A stretch of 33,612 nt of DNA from Aurantimonas sp. 22II-16-19i (GCF_002088275.1 NZ_AQQS01000050.1:1-33612); one strand, 5' to 3'. Counted from the first letter of the stretch, positions 17,210-25,831 are shown. Notes: generated by a model not told the origin, from the letters alone. Program-made: numbers and translations.

Positions 17210-18172
17210 TCAGGACCCGGCTCGCCCTTCCTTCGGCGAGACATAGGCCGGATCGTGATGGAAGGGCAGCGGCGCCCCCGTCTCCAGCGCCTCGAGGATC
17301 GCGGAAAAATCCGTCCGGCAGCGAAAGCCGAGGCGGCGCTCCATCAGCCCCGCATCGTAGACCCGGCCGATCGACCGCGGCAGCTGCCAGCCGCGCCGCG
17401 CATAGATCTCGGCGGCATGCGGGAAATGCCGGCCGATCACCCCGGCCGCATCGGCCTTCAGCGCCGCCGCCTCGTGTCTTTGGAACGGCGTCGGCGCCGA
17501 GACGACGAACAGCGCGAAGCCGAGCTCCGGCGCCCGGTCGAGCGCCGCGATGTGGGCGTCGGCGGCGTCCTCGACGGTCAGCCGCCGGTTCAGGAACTCG
17601 TTGGCCTTGAGGTTCTCCCCCGGCAGGTGATCGAGCGTGTCGTCCTCCTCGGGAAAGAACCGCGCCGTCCGCAGGACGATCGTGTTCAGCCCGTGTTCGA
17701 GGTGGAACAGCCGGCACAGACCTTCGGCGCCAAGCTTGGTCACGCCATAGACGTTGCGCGGGGCGAGCGGCCCGGTCGTCTCGTCCAGCCACACCGCCGC
17801 CTCGCCCGCCTCGGCGCGGATCGCCTGAGAAATCATCAGCGAGGTGGTCGAGGTGAAGACGAAGCGGTCGTGCCCGGCCGCCGCGGCGGCTTCGAGGAGG
17901 TTGAGCGTCCCGGTCACGTTGACGTCCACGAAGGCTTGTCGCGGGTAGCGCGCGATGTCCGGCTTGTGCAGCGCGCCGCCATGGATCACCGCCTCGATGC
18001 CGTGGTCGGCAAATGCACGGTCGACGAGCGCGCGATCCGCCACCGTGCCGACGATGGCGGTATCGGCCCCCGGCGCGACGTCGAGGCCGATCACCGCGTC
18101 GCCGCGCGCCCGCAGCTTCGGCGCTAGGAACCGGCCGAGCCAGCCGGACGAACCGGTCAGCAGTATCCGCAT
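17210..18172 (-). CDS. NAD-dependent epimerase/dehydratase (extended SDR)
   Basis: This 320-residue enzyme has the Rossmann motif TGSSGWLG (6-13), the catalytic YGVTK (Tyr142, Lys146) and the upstream FTSTTS. Residues ~195-300 form the substrate lobe, with NRRLTVEDAADAHIAAL, typical of nucleotide-sugar epimerases or reductases. The substrate is not predictable. ATG 18172 has GGAGG 7 bases upstream. It lies 26 bases downstream of the hydroxylase-like gene on the same strand, so the two are likely co-transcribed and may act on the same surface glycolipid or polysaccharide; that link is inference. The gene converges with dnaE2, leaving only 12 bases between stops. Confidence 0.88.
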   Translation of the reverse strand: MRILLTGSSGWLGRFLAPKLRARGDAVIGLDVAPGADTAIVGTVADRALVDRAFADHGIEAVIHGGALHKPDIARYPRQAFVDVNVTGTLNLLEAAAAAGHDRFVFTSTTSLMISQAIRAEAGEAAVWLDETTGPLAPRNVYGVTKLGAEGLCRLFHLEHGLNTIVLRTARFFPEEDDTLDHLPGENLKANEFLNRRLTVEDAADAHIAALDRAPELGFALFVVSAPTPFQRHEAAALKADAAGVIGRHFPHAAEIYARRGWQLPRSIGRVYDAGLMERRLGFRCRTDFSAILEALETGAPLPFHHDPAYVSPKEGRAGS

Positions 18173-18198
18173 CGTCTCGCCTCCGCTCGCCCCGGTGC

Positions 18199-19029
18199 TC
18201 AGGCCGCCGGGCTTGCCGCGCCGCGCCGGTCGATCATCTTCCAGTTCTTGTAGAACATCGCCTTCAGCCGGTCAGCCAGCGCCGAGACCCCGACCAGCAG
18301 CGCCGACAGGAAGTCCGGTACCGGGCTCGGCCGGATCACGTCCATGAAGACGTTGTAGCGCCGCGCATCGACCTCGTTCACCGACTGGTGGAACAGCGTG
18401 TCGTCGAAGATGTAGAGCGGGTCGTCCCGCCACAGATGCCGGGCGCCGTTGCACTCGATGAACACCCGGTCGCTGTCGGCCGGATCGAGATTGAGCAGGA
18501 CCCGCAGCGTCAGCCGCAGCGGCCCGTAGTGCCAGGTCGTCGATTCCTTGCCGGAGAACACCGAGACGGCGATCGTCTTGACGTATCTGAAGTCGCGGTT
18601 GAACGCCGGCACGTTGTCGACGAAGCGCTTGCCGTACCACCGATAGACATACATGCCGCGCCGGCCCTCGCCGAACTGCTGGTCGATGTCGGCGATGATC
18701 TCCCGCTTGTTGGCCCGGAAGGTATCGAGCACCGTCTCGATCTCGGCCCGCCACTCCGGCGGGAAGTCTTCGAGCCGCCACACGCCGGGATTTCGGTAGC
18801 TGACGAGGTCGATGAACAGGTTGAAGGGCGACAGCAGCCAGGTCGGGATGCCGTTGCCCATGAAGTAGCGGCTGAAGGTCAGCGGCGTCCGGCCCCTGTT
18901 GCGCGACACGTCGATCAGCCCGCAGACGATGAAGGTCAGGGTGATGACGGGGATCAGCCAGAGGCAGAGGATCGCCAGGGGCACCGCGATGGCGATGCGG
19001 CGGATCAGTTTCTTCGTCTTGCGTTTCAT
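18199..19029 (-). CDS. Membrane-anchored aspartyl/asparaginyl beta-hydroxylase-like dioxygenase
   Basis: This is a 276-residue protein with an N-terminal basic stretch (MKRKTKKLIRR) and a hydrophobic span (about 12-40). An Fe(II)/2-oxoglutarate dioxygenase domain of the Asp/Asn beta-hydroxylase family follows. Visible marks are TTWHYGPLRLTLRVLLNL (His167), W200 in ARHLWRDD and FDDTLFHQSVNE (His214). This family binds iron with two histidines and lacks the usual carboxylate. A basic patch, RRYNVFMDVIRP, may hold 2-oxoglutarate. The closest well-known membrane relative is LpxO, which 2-hydroxylates lipid A acyl chains, but this could be a different target. ATG 19029 has GGAG 7 bases upstream; GTG 19032 is an alternative. 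The epimerase gene follows in the same operon. Confidence 0.8.
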   Translation of the reverse strand: MKRKTKKLIRRIAIAVPLAILCLWLIPVITLTFIVCGLIDVSRNRGRTPLTFSRYFMGNGIPTWLLSPFNLFIDLVSYRNPGVWRLEDFPPEWRAEIETVLDTFRANKREIIADIDQQFGEGRRGMYVYRWYGKRFVDNVPAFNRDFRYVKTIAVSVFSGKESTTWHYGPLRLTLRVLLNLDPADSDRVFIECNGARHLWRDDPLYIFDDTLFHQSVNEVDARRYNVFMDVIRPSPVPDFLSALLVGVSALADRLKAMFYKNWKMIDRRGAASPAA

Positions 19030-19213
19030 CACAGCGCTCCGGACGCCACAGGGAGGGCTGCGGACGGGCGCAGTCGCTCTCGCTCAGGGGAATCGTCGCG
19101 TCGTGCCGACGGTACGGCGTGCGATTTCCGCGGCGTCGCCATACGCCTCACGCCAGCCGCGAGGCAAGAGCCAATCGTTCGTCCACCATATCACTGGCAG
19201 AGCCACAGGCTCG

Positions 19214-19591
19214 TCAGGCGAGCGCACGCACCAGGGCGAGCCCCGCGAACAGCGCCGCGATGCCGATCACCACCGAGCCGATCACGTAGATCGCCGCCAG
19301 TGCGACGTCGCCGCGCTCGTAGAGAAACGCCGTGTCGAGCGAGAAGGAGGAAAAGGTGGTGAAGCCGCCGAGGACCCCGGTGGCGACGAACAGCCGCAAT
19401 TCCGCCGAGCCGCCGAAGCGGCGCGAGAGGAGCTCGATGAAGACGCCCATGACGAAGGAGCCGACGACGTTCACGAACATCGTGCCATAGGGAAACCCCG
19501 CCCCCAGGAGCCGCATGGCGGCAAGGCCCGACAGATGCCTCAGCGCCGCGCCGATGCCGCCGCCGAGCGCCACGAGGAAGAGCTGATACAT
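19214..19591 (-). CDS. crcB: Fluoride ion channel CrcB (Fluc)
   Basis: This is a 125-residue four-helix inner-membrane protein that exports fluoride as a dual-topology dimer. It contains the family core: GGGIGAALRHL, then GTMFVNVVGSFVMGVF (N-G-S motif in the second helix), then GVLGGFTTFSSFSLDT in the third helix (the phenylalanine box and sodium site). It has the full length of the family. It is a single gene, consistent with the homodimeric type. The start ATG 19591 lacks a strong Shine-Dalgarno. I looked for a fluoride riboswitch upstream and saw none. In many Hyphomicrobiales crcB follows rarA; here a BCCT carrier and an SDR gene lie between the two. Confidence 0.94.
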   Translation of the reverse strand: MYQLFLVALGGGIGAALRHLSGLAAMRLLGAGFPYGTMFVNVVGSFVMGVFIELLSRRFGGSAELRLFVATGVLGGFTTFSSFSLDTAFLYERGDVALAAIYVIGSVVIGIAALFAGLALVRALA

Positions 19592-19681
19592 CGATCACAC
19601 CAGACATTCGTCGTTTGAACGAGAACCGGCCGGCGCCTGGGGCACCGACCGGGAAGAAGCGATTGGAGGGCGGGCCCGCGC

Positions 19682-21295
19682 CTAGATCTTGCCCTGCGCC
19701 TTCATCTTTTCGAGGAAGGGCTGCTTGCGTTCGGCCGCAAGGCCCTTCCAGGTCGACCAGCACAGGAACAGCAGCAGGATGGCGAAGGGAAAGCCCGTGG
19801 CGATCGCCGCGCCCTGCAGCGCCGCCAGCCCGCCGCCGAGCAGCAGCGTGATCGCCACCAGGCCCTCGAAGGTCGCCCAGAAGATCCGCTGCGGCACCGG
19901 CGCGTCGAGCTTGCCGCCGGCGGTGATCGTGTCGATCACCAGCGATCCCGAATCCGACGAGGTGACGAAGAAGACGATGACGAGGACGATGCCGATGAAG
20001 GAGCTGATCTGGGAGAGCGGCAGCTGGCCGAGCATCGCGAACAGCTTCACCTCGAGATCGGCGTCGACGATGCCGGAAAAGCCGCCGATCGTCTCGGTCA
20101 GCGCGGTGCCGCCGAAGACCGTCATCCAGATGATCGAGACGATGGTCGGGATGATCAGGACGCAGGTGATGAATTCCCGCACCGTGCGGCCGCGCGACAC
20201 CCTCGCGATGAACATGCCGACGAAGGGCGACCAGCTCATCCACCAGGCCCAGTAGAAGGTCGTCCAGCCGGTGCGGTAGCCGTCGTCCACCCGGCCGAAG
20301 GGGTTCGACAGCGGGATGAACTCGCGCAGATAGGCGACCGTGTTGCCGAAGAAGCCCTGGACGAGCTGCAGCGTCGGGCCGACGAAGAAGATGAAGAGCA
20401 GGAGCGCCAGCGCCAGCACCATGTTGACTTCCGACAGCCGCCGGACGCCGGCATCGAGACCGGCCACCACCGAGATCAGCGCGACGCCGGTGATCAGGAC
20501 GATCAGCACGATGTTGGAGAGCATCGTGTCGGGGATGCCGAAGAGATAGTTGAGGCCGCCGACCGCCTGTTCGGCGCCGAAGCCGAGGGAGGTGGCGAGG
20601 CCGAACAGCGTCGCGAAGACGGCGAGGATGTCGATGACGTGGCCCGGCCAGCCCCAGGCCTTGTCGCCGAGCATCGGATAGAACACCGAGCGCATGGTCA
20701 GCGGCAGGCCCCAGTTGTAGCTGAAGAAGGCGAGCGCCAGCGCCACCACCGCATAGATCGCCCAGGGGTGCAGCGCCCAATGGTAGATCGTCGCCGCCAT
20801 GCCGAGCCGGCGCGCCGCCTCGGTGTCGCCGGCAGCGCCCATCAGCGGCGCGTCGGAACCGCCTGCCATGGCCGCGGAGAAGTGGGTGATCGGCTCGGAG
20901 ACGCCGTAGAACATCAGGCCGATGCCCATGCCGGCGGCAAACAGCATGGCGAACCAGCCGAAATAGCCGAAGTCCGGCTGGGCATCCTTGCCGCCGAGGC
21001 GGATCTTGCCGAGCGGCGAGACCACCAGGAACAGGCAGAACAGGACGAAGATGTCGCCGGCGAGGATGAACAACCAGTCGAAGGTCGAGGTGATGGCCGG
21101 GCGCAGCCAGCCGAAGAAGCCGTCGGCCAAGGTGGGGAACAGCAGCGTGAAGGCCACGAAGGCGATGATCACGCTGGCCGAGATCGGAAACACCGGATTG
21201 TGGATGTCGAGCCCGAAACGCTGGATGTTGTCCTGGCCGACTTCGTAGTCGGTCACCGACACGTCGGGAATATCGGTGGTCTGGTCGGTGGACAT
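19682..21295 (-). CDS. BCCT-family betaine/carnitine/choline transporter
   Basis: This is a 537-residue transporter with 12 membrane segments, a hydrophilic N-terminus (MSTDQTTDIPDVSVTDYEVG) and a short basic C-terminal tail. The family signature is very clear in the middle: TTFYWAWWMSWSPFVGMFIA and then RVSRGRTVREF, plus YHWALHPWAIYAVVALALAF. BCCT carriers take up glycine betaine, choline, ectoine or similar solutes, driven by sodium or protons, mostly for osmoprotection or nutrition. No choline oxidation or ectoine genes are adjacent, so substrate is open. ATG 21295 has GAGG 5 bases upstream. The tail is short compared with stress-sensing BetP-type carriers. The upstream leader carries a promoter and a terminator-like hairpin. 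crcB lies 90 bases downstream, possibly in the same transcript. Confidence 0.94.
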   Translation of the reverse strand: MSTDQTTDIPDVSVTDYEVGQDNIQRFGLDIHNPVFPISASVIIAFVAFTLLFPTLADGFFGWLRPAITSTFDWLFILAGDIFVLFCLFLVVSPLGKIRLGGKDAQPDFGYFGWFAMLFAAGMGIGLMFYGVSEPITHFSAAMAGGSDAPLMGAAGDTEAARRLGMAATIYHWALHPWAIYAVVALALAFFSYNWGLPLTMRSVFYPMLGDKAWGWPGHVIDILAVFATLFGLATSLGFGAEQAVGGLNYLFGIPDTMLSNIVLIVLITGVALISVVAGLDAGVRRLSEVNMVLALALLLFIFFVGPTLQLVQGFFGNTVAYLREFIPLSNPFGRVDDGYRTGWTTFYWAWWMSWSPFVGMFIARVSRGRTVREFITCVLIIPTIVSIIWMTVFGGTALTETIGGFSGIVDADLEVKLFAMLGQLPLSQISSFIGIVLVIVFFVTSSDSGSLVIDTITAGGKLDAPVPQRIFWATFEGLVAITLLLGGGLAALQGAAIATGFPFAILLLFLCWSTWKGLAAERKQPFLEKMKAQGKI

Positions 21296-21316
21296 CGAGA
21301 CCTCGTCGTTCAAATG

Positions 21317-21339
21317 AAAAAAGGCGCCTCGTCGGGCGC
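21317..21339 (-). promoter_or_regulatory. Terminator-like hairpin in the leader of the BCCT gene
   Basis: On the minus strand GCGCC-CGACGA-GGCGC is followed by C and six T's, ending 22 bases before the BCCT start codon and downstream of its promoter. It looks like an intrinsic terminator inside the 5' leader and is a candidate attenuator. A second hairpin, GGGCCG-GACGG-CGGCCC, lies just 5' of it. Confidence 0.45.
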
Positions 21340-21356
21340 GCGGTCGAACAGGGGCC

Positions 21357-21423
21357 GCCGTCCGGCCCGTCGTCGTCTCGGCGATTAGATGGCGTCTGCC
21401 GCTGCTGTTCAACCCCGGACGGC
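21357..21423. repeat. 9-bp inverted repeat flanking the BCCT promoter
   Basis: GCCGTCCGG at 21357-21365 and CCGGACGGC at 21415-21423 are perfect inverted copies, 49 bases apart, with the -35 and -10 of the BCCT promoter between them. They could be paired operator half-sites or two binding sites for one regulator. Confidence 0.6.
21384..21412 (-). promoter_or_regulatory. Sigma-70 promoter of the BCCT gene
   Basis: On the minus strand TTGAAC (21412-21407), a 17-base spacer, then TCTAAT (21389-21384). This places the start of transcription near 21377, some 80 bases before the start codon. A 9-bp inverted repeat (GCCGTCCGG / CCGGACGGC) flanks it. Confidence 0.6.
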
Positions 21424-21619
21424 ACCTTTTCGCCGTTTTGTGGCAGCGCGCCATGGCATCCGCCTGCCCGGAGCCGCCCTTGCCCTTGCCTTCGAGCCGC
21501 TGGCGGCGAGCCGCCCGTCGCCACAATCCTTGGCCGGCGACGCCATTCGGCTGTAATCCCGGGGAGAGGACGCAACGACGCTCCGGCCGGGCCGGCGGCG
21601 CGACAGGGAGACGCAGACG
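21424..21619. other. Divergent intergenic region between BCCT and SDR genes
   Basis: The BCCT promoter and dyad lie at its left edge. The remaining 200 bases must drive the SDR gene on the plus strand. I see no convincing -35/-10 pair for it and no gene on either strand. Confidence 0.4.
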
Positions 21620-22393
21620 ATGAACGCAGGCGATCCGCTCCGGCACCGGCCGCTCGAAAACCGACTCGCGCTGATCACCGGAGCCGCCGGCGCGATCGGC
21701 GCCGCCACCGCCGCGCTTCTGGCGCAGCGCGGCGCCCGGATCGTCGCCGTCGACCGGCCCGGCACCGATTTCGCCGCACTGGAAAAGGCGCTCGGCGGCG
21801 ATCTCGCCGTCATCGAGGCCGACGTCACCGACGAGGCTTCGGTGCGCGCCTATGTGGCGCAGGCCCTCACCGTCACCGGGACAATCGACGTCTTCTTCAA
21901 CAATGCCGGCATCGGCGGCCCCGTCGCCCGCATCGCCGACTATGCCCTCGAGGACTTTCGCCGGGTGATGGCGGTCAATGTCGAGGGCGTCTTCCTCGGC
22001 CTGAAGCACGTTTTGCCGGTCATGCAGGCCCGGGGCTCCGGCTCGATCGTCAACGCCGCCAGCGCGTCGGGGGTAACGGGCTCACCCGGCATGTGGGGCT
22101 ACAATGCCAGCAAGCACGCCGTCGTCGGCCTGACGCGGGTCGCCGCCACCGAGGCAGCGCCGCACGGCGTCCGGGTCAACTGCATCGCCCCCGGCCCGAT
22201 CCGCAGCAAGATGATGGGCCGCCTCGACGATGCCATCGGATCCGAGGAGGCCAAGCGCGCCCGTGGCATCCCTGCCCGACGCTACGGCCTCGTCTCGGAG
22301 GTCGCCGGCGTCGTCGCCTTCCTCGCGTCGGACGATTCGACCTATGTCAACGGTGCCGTCCACGCGATCGACGGCGGCCTGACGGCGATCTGA
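21620..22393 (+). CDS. Short-chain dehydrogenase/reductase (classical SDR)
   Basis: This is a 257-residue NAD(P)-dependent oxidoreductase. The cofactor motif is TGAAGAIG (20-27), NNAG is at 94-97, the catalytic Ser lies in NAASASGV (148 or 150), and Tyr161 and Lys165 are in YNASK. PG (CIAPGPIRSKM) follows. Asp45 at the end of beta-2 (IVAVDRPG) suggests NAD rather than NADP. The C-terminus YVNGAVHAIDGGLTAI is standard. The substrate cannot be predicted. Start ATG 21620, with AGGGAG about 9 bases upstream. It converges on rarA with 25 bases between the stops. It is alone on its strand here. Confidence 0.9.
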   Translation: MNAGDPLRHRPLENRLALITGAAGAIGAATAALLAQRGARIVAVDRPGTDFAALEKALGGDLAVIEADVTDEASVRAYVAQALTVTGTIDVFFNNAGIGGPVARIADYALEDFRRVMAVNVEGVFLGLKHVLPVMQARGSGSIVNAASASGVTGSPGMWGYNASKHAVVGLTRVAATEAAPHGVRVNCIAPGPIRSKMMGRLDDAIGSEEAKRARGIPARRYGLVSEVAGVVAFLASDDSTYVNGAVHAIDGGLTAI

Positions 22394-22418
22394 CGGGCGA
22401 GCCCCGCCGGCGCGACGC

Positions 22419-23807
22419 TCAGCCCTCGCCGCGGCCGCTGCGCTCTGCGCGCAGCCGTGCCAGCCGCGTCAGGTGCTCGCCGAGGCGCTTCTCCGCGCCC
22501 CGGTCGGTCGGCTCGTAGAAGCGCTGGCGGCCCATCTCTTCCGGAAAATAGTCCTGGCCGGAAAAGCCGCCCGGCTGGTCGTGGTCGTAGAGATAGCCGG
22601 AGCCGTAGCCCTCGTCCTTCATCAGCCCGGTCGGGGCGTTGAGGATGTGCTTGGGCGGCAGCAGCGAGCCGTGCTCCTTCGCCGCCCGCATCGCCGCCTT
22701 GTAGGCGACATAGACCGCGTTCGACTTCGGCGCGGCGGCGAGATACGCCGTCGCCTCGGCCAGCGCCAGCTCGCCCTCGGGCGATCCGAGATAGTCGTAG
22801 GCGTCCTTGGCCGCCAGCGCGACCCGCAGCGCGTTCGGGTCGGCGAGACCGATGTCTTCCGACGCCATGCGCACCAGGCGGCGGCCGAGATAGAGCGGGT
22901 TCTCCCCCGCATCGAGCATCCGGCAGAGCCAGTAGAGCGCCGCGTCGACGTCGGAGCCGCGCACCGACTTGTGCAGCGCCGAGATGAGATTGTAGTGCCC
23001 GTCCTGGCCCTTGTCGTAGATCGGCGCCCGCCGCTGGACGACCGACAGAAGCGTCTCGGCGTCCATCACCTCGTCCCGGCCCGCCGCCCGCCAGACCTCC
23101 TCGGCCAGCGTCAGCACCGCCCGCCCGTCGCCGTCGGCGAGCCGCAGGAGGAGGTCCCGCGCGCCCTCGTCGAGGGGCAGCGCACGGCCGGTCTCTTCCT
23201 CCGCCCGGTCGAGCAGCCTGGCGAGGCTCTCCGGTGCGAGCGACTGGAAGGTCAGCACCCGCGCCCGCGACAAGAGCGCGGCGTTCAGCTCGAAGGACGG
23301 GTTCTCCGTCGTCGCGCCGACGAGGATGACGGTCCCGTCCTCCATCACCGGCAGAAACGAATCCTGCTGGGCCCGGTTGAAGCGGTGGATCTCGTCGACG
23401 AAGAGCAGCGTCACCCGGCCGTTCATGCGCCGCAGCCGGGCCGATTCGAACACCTTCTTCAGGTCCGCGACGCCGGAGAAGATCGCCGAGATCTGCTCGA
23501 AGGCGTAGTCCACCTCGCTGGCGAGCAGCCGCGCCACCGTCGTCTTGCCGGTGCCGGGCGGGCCCCAGAAGATCAGCGAGCCGAGGCTCCGGTTGGCGAG
23601 CATGCGGGTCAGTGCCCCGCTCGGCCCGGTCAGGTGCTCCTGGCCGACGACTTCAGCGAGTTGCCTCGGCCGCAGCCGGTCGGCCAGCGGCCGCGGCGGC
23701 TCGGCACGCGGCGCCCGGCGACCCTCGGGTTCCGGCGACGACGCCCGTCCCGCCGACTGGCGCGGTTGCGGCTCGGGGGGCGGGTCGTCGCCGAAGAGGT
23801 CGGCCAT
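22419..23807 (-). CDS. rarA: Replication-associated recombination protein A (RarA/MgsA AAA+ ATPase)
   Basis: This is a 462-residue AAA+ ATPase related to clamp-loader proteins, which acts at stalled replication forks with SSB and RecA. Walker A is GPPGTGKTT (82-90), Walker B is FVDEIHRFN (136-144), sensor 1 is [13 protein letters not shown] and the arginine-finger region is ALLSRARVL. The C-terminal tetramerisation part includes [30 protein letters not shown] and the late [19 protein letters not shown]. The N-terminal 40 residues are Pro/Arg-rich and poorly conserved. ATG 23807 lies one base from the degP stop (TGA at 23811-23809), so the two are translationally coupled. Gene order degP-rarA is usual in Hyphomicrobiales. 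Confidence 0.96.
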   Translation of the reverse strand: MADLFGDDPPPEPQPRQSAGRASSPEPEGRRAPRAEPPRPLADRLRPRQLAEVVGQEHLTGPSGALTRMLANRSLGSLIFWGPPGTGKTTVARLLASEVDYAFEQISAIFSGVADLKKVFESARLRRMNGRVTLLFVDEIHRFNRAQQDSFLPVMEDGTVILVGATTENPSFELNAALLSRARVLTFQSLAPESLARLLDRAEEETGRALPLDEGARDLLLRLADGDGRAVLTLAEEVWRAAGRDEVMDAETLLSVVQRRAPIYDKGQDGHYNLISALHKSVRGSDVDAALYWLCRMLDAGENPLYLGRRLVRMASEDIGLADPNALRVALAAKDAYDYLGSPEGELALAEATAYLAAAPKSNAVYVAYKAAMRAAKEHGSLLPPKHILNAPTGLMKDEGYGSGYLYDHDQPGGFSGQDYFPEEMGRQRFYEPTDRGAEKRLGEHLTRLARLRAERSGRGEG

Positions 23808-23808
23808 G

Positions 23809-25401
23809 TCAGCGCACCACCTGGGTCAGCCGGCGACCGCCCCGCTCGATGTCGAACTGCCAGCCGCGATAGGTCTCGGCGGCGATTGCTGCCAGCGTCC
23901 TGGTCGAATCGACGCTCTCGCCGTTGACCTCGAGCACGATGTCGCCCGGCTGCAGCCCGAAGCGCCCGGCGAGCGAGCGCGGCGCGACCTCGGCCACGAC
24001 GACGCCGGTGGAATCCTGCGGCAGCCGGAACTCGTCGGCGACCCGCGGCGACAGGTTGTACACCGTCGCGCCGGCGAACGGGTTGCGCCCGTCGATCGTG
24101 CGGGCGTCCCTCGCCGGCACCTCCGGCGCCTGCTCGAGCGGCAGCTGCAGCGCCTCGGTCTCCTCGGAGGACAACACGTCGAGCGTCACCGTCTTGCCGA
24201 TGCCGAGAGTGGCGAGGCGGTAGTCGAGGGCGTCGGGGGTCGCGATGTCCCGGCCGTCCGCCTTCATCACCACGTCGCCGACCTTCAGCCCGGCCCTTGC
24301 CGCCGGACCCTCCGGATAGACCGACCGCACCAGCGCGCCGCCCGGCTTTTGAAGGCCGAGCGCCTCGGCGATGTCGGCGGTCACGGGGGCGAAGTCGGCC
24401 CCGACGAAGGGCCGCTCGAAGCGGCCGCCGTTCTTCGCCGCGCGCACGAAGGTCGCGACCATGTTGGAGGGGATCGCGAAGCCGATGCCGTTGGAGCCGC
24501 CGGAGCGCGAGAAGATCGCCGTGTTCACGCCGACGAGTTCGCCGCGCATGTCGATCAGCGCGCCGCCGGAGTTGCCGGGATTGATCGCCGCGTCGGTCTG
24601 GATGAAGAAGCCGAAATCGTTGACGCCGATGTGGTTGCGCGCCAGCGCCGAGACGATGCCGTTGGTCACCGTCTGGCCGATGCCGAACGGGTTGCCGATC
24701 GCCAGCACCAGGTCGCCGGTGGCCAGGTCGTCCGAATCGGCGATCGGGATCGTCGGGAACGGCCCCTCGCCCTCGATCTTCAGCACCGCCAGGTCGACGG
24801 TCGCGTCCTTCGACAGGACCTTGGTCTCGAATTCCCGCCCGTCGGCAAAGGCGATCTTCACCTCGTCGGCGCCCTCGACGACATGGTTGTTGGTGACGAC
24901 GAGGCCGGACGCGTCGACGATGACGCCAGAGCCGAGGGACTGTTCCATGCGAGGCGGGTTGTCGAAGCGGTTGCCGAAGAACTGGCCGAAGAACGGATCG
25001 TCGGCGAAGGGGGAGCGGCGGGCCGCCACCTTGCGCGCCGCATAGACATTGACCACTGCCGGCGCGGTTTCCTTGACGAGGGGCGCGAAGGACAGCTTGA
25101 TCTCCGCCGCCGACTGCGGCACCCGCGCTTCGCCCTGCTTGTCCTGCTCGTCACGGGCCACCGGATCGCCCGCCGCGACCAGCGTCGGCTCTGCCGCCCC
25201 GGCCTCTTTCCAGCGCGGCTGGCTGCCGAGACCGAGCCCCTCGCGCAGCGCGTCGTCGCCCGGCGTCAGTGGCACCGGCTCCTCGGCCACCAGCGGCGCC
25301 AGGAAGCGATGCAGCGTCGAGCCCTCGTGAAATACGGCCGGCACGGCGAGCGCCGTCCCACCCAACAAGGCTGCCGCCAGCACCAGGAGTTTCAGCTTCA
25401 T
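23809..25401 (-). CDS. Periplasmic serine protease, DegP/HtrA (Do) family
   Basis: This is a 530-residue periplasmic protease and chaperone that degrades misfolded envelope proteins. It has a signal peptide ([19 protein letters not shown]). The trypsin-like domain carries His173 (NNHVVEG), Asp203 (TVDLAVLK) and Ser278 (INPGNSGG). Two PDZ domains follow (about 335-425 and 440-525), so it is a DegP/DegQ-type, not the one-PDZ DegS. A Q-linker (about 40-100) lies between signal peptide and protease. I chose ATG 25401: it has GAGG 4 bases upstream and gives a proper signal peptide; an upstream in-frame start would put 28 odd residues before it. rarA follows directly, in one operon. Confidence 0.95.
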   Translation of the reverse strand: MKLKLLVLAAALLGGTALAVPAVFHEGSTLHRFLAPLVAEEPVPLTPGDDALREGLGLGSQPRWKEAGAAEPTLVAAGDPVARDEQDKQGEARVPQSAAEIKLSFAPLVKETAPAVVNVYAARKVAARRSPFADDPFFGQFFGNRFDNPPRMEQSLGSGVIVDASGLVVTNNHVVEGADEVKIAFADGREFETKVLSKDATVDLAVLKIEGEGPFPTIPIADSDDLATGDLVLAIGNPFGIGQTVTNGIVSALARNHIGVNDFGFFIQTDAAINPGNSGGALIDMRGELVGVNTAIFSRSGGSNGIGFAIPSNMVATFVRAAKNGGRFERPFVGADFAPVTADIAEALGLQKPGGALVRSVYPEGPAARAGLKVGDVVMKADGRDIATPDALDYRLATLGIGKTVTLDVLSSEETEALQLPLEQAPEVPARDARTIDGRNPFAGATVYNLSPRVADEFRLPQDSTGVVVAEVAPRSLAGRFGLQPGDIVLEVNGESVDSTRTLAAIAAETYRGWQFDIERGGRRLTQVVR

Positions 25402-25562
25402 GACGCCTCGCAAGGAATGTCCACCGTGTCCTGCGAACAGCCCGCCTGCTCGTCGATCGACGCCGGGCCGCCCGCCTGAGGGCATCGCCGCGCCACGCCG
25501 CGAGGATCGCGATCGTTCAACGCCGATGCCGCAGCGACGGGATAGACCAGACGATTGGCACG

Positions 25563-25585
25563 AAAAAGGGGCCCGCGGGCCCCTT
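25563..25585 (-). terminator. Rho-independent terminator of the small exported-peptide gene
   Basis: On the minus strand AAGGGGCC-CGCG-GGCCCCTT runs into a run of T's (CCCCTTTTTCG): a perfect 8-bp stem with a CGCG loop and a five-T tail. It lies 33 bases after the stop of the 42-residue gene and also insulates degP from it. Confidence 0.85.
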
Positions 25586-25617
25586 CCTCATTCGCATGTG
25601 ATTCGTCCCGTCGAAAC

Positions 25618-25746
25618 TCAGTTCGTGGCGGGGCTCGAGATCTCGGTCGAACCGCCGTCGGTCGGAAGCTCCGCCGTGGCGTAGCTCGCCGTCAGGACGC
25701 CGAAGGCGGCGACGGCGCCGAGAAGAGTGAGGAGGGTGCGACGCAT
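25618..25746 (-). CDS. Small exported protein, 42 residues, unknown
   Basis: The reading frame starts at ATG 25746, with GGAG 4 bases upstream, and gives a short Sec-type signal (MRRTLLTLLGAVAAFGVLTA) and a 22-residue acidic/polar mature part (SYATAELPTDGGSTEISSPATN). It ends 33 bases before a strong intrinsic terminator. Signal, ribosome site and terminator together make this a believable gene despite the size. In-frame starts up to 66 codons further up exist (for example 25770), but they add sequence of no recognisable type. I do not recognise a family. A cleavage site after AYA-like ASYA is plausible. It is monocistronic. Confidence 0.6.
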   Translation of the reverse strand: MRRTLLTLLGAVAAFGVLTASYATAELPTDGGSTEISSPATN

Positions 25747-25815
25747 GGTACTCCGGCCGGTCGTGTTCATTGTTCTCGCATCATTCATGAAGATTGTTTC
25801 AACCGCGTAAACGTT

Positions 25816-25831
25816 GCCACAATGCTGTGGC
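25816..25831. promoter_or_regulatory. GCCACA-ATGC-TGTGGC dyad upstream of the exported-peptide gene
   Basis: This perfect 6-bp inverted repeat with a 4-base loop lies 70 bases upstream of the small gene's start, in the AT-rich intergenic stretch 25747-26028. It could be a regulator site or a leader hairpin. No clear promoter pair could be chosen in that stretch. Confidence 0.35.

Noticed and set aside
19592-19681. Fluoride riboswitch before crcB
   Set aside because: I looked for the conserved crcB-motif pseudoknot words in the 90-base leader and found none.
19682-22009. Extension of the BCCT frame to 775 codons
   Set aside because: The extra N-terminal part crosses the BCCT promoter and lies opposite the SDR gene. 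A good ribosome site and the family start are at 21295.
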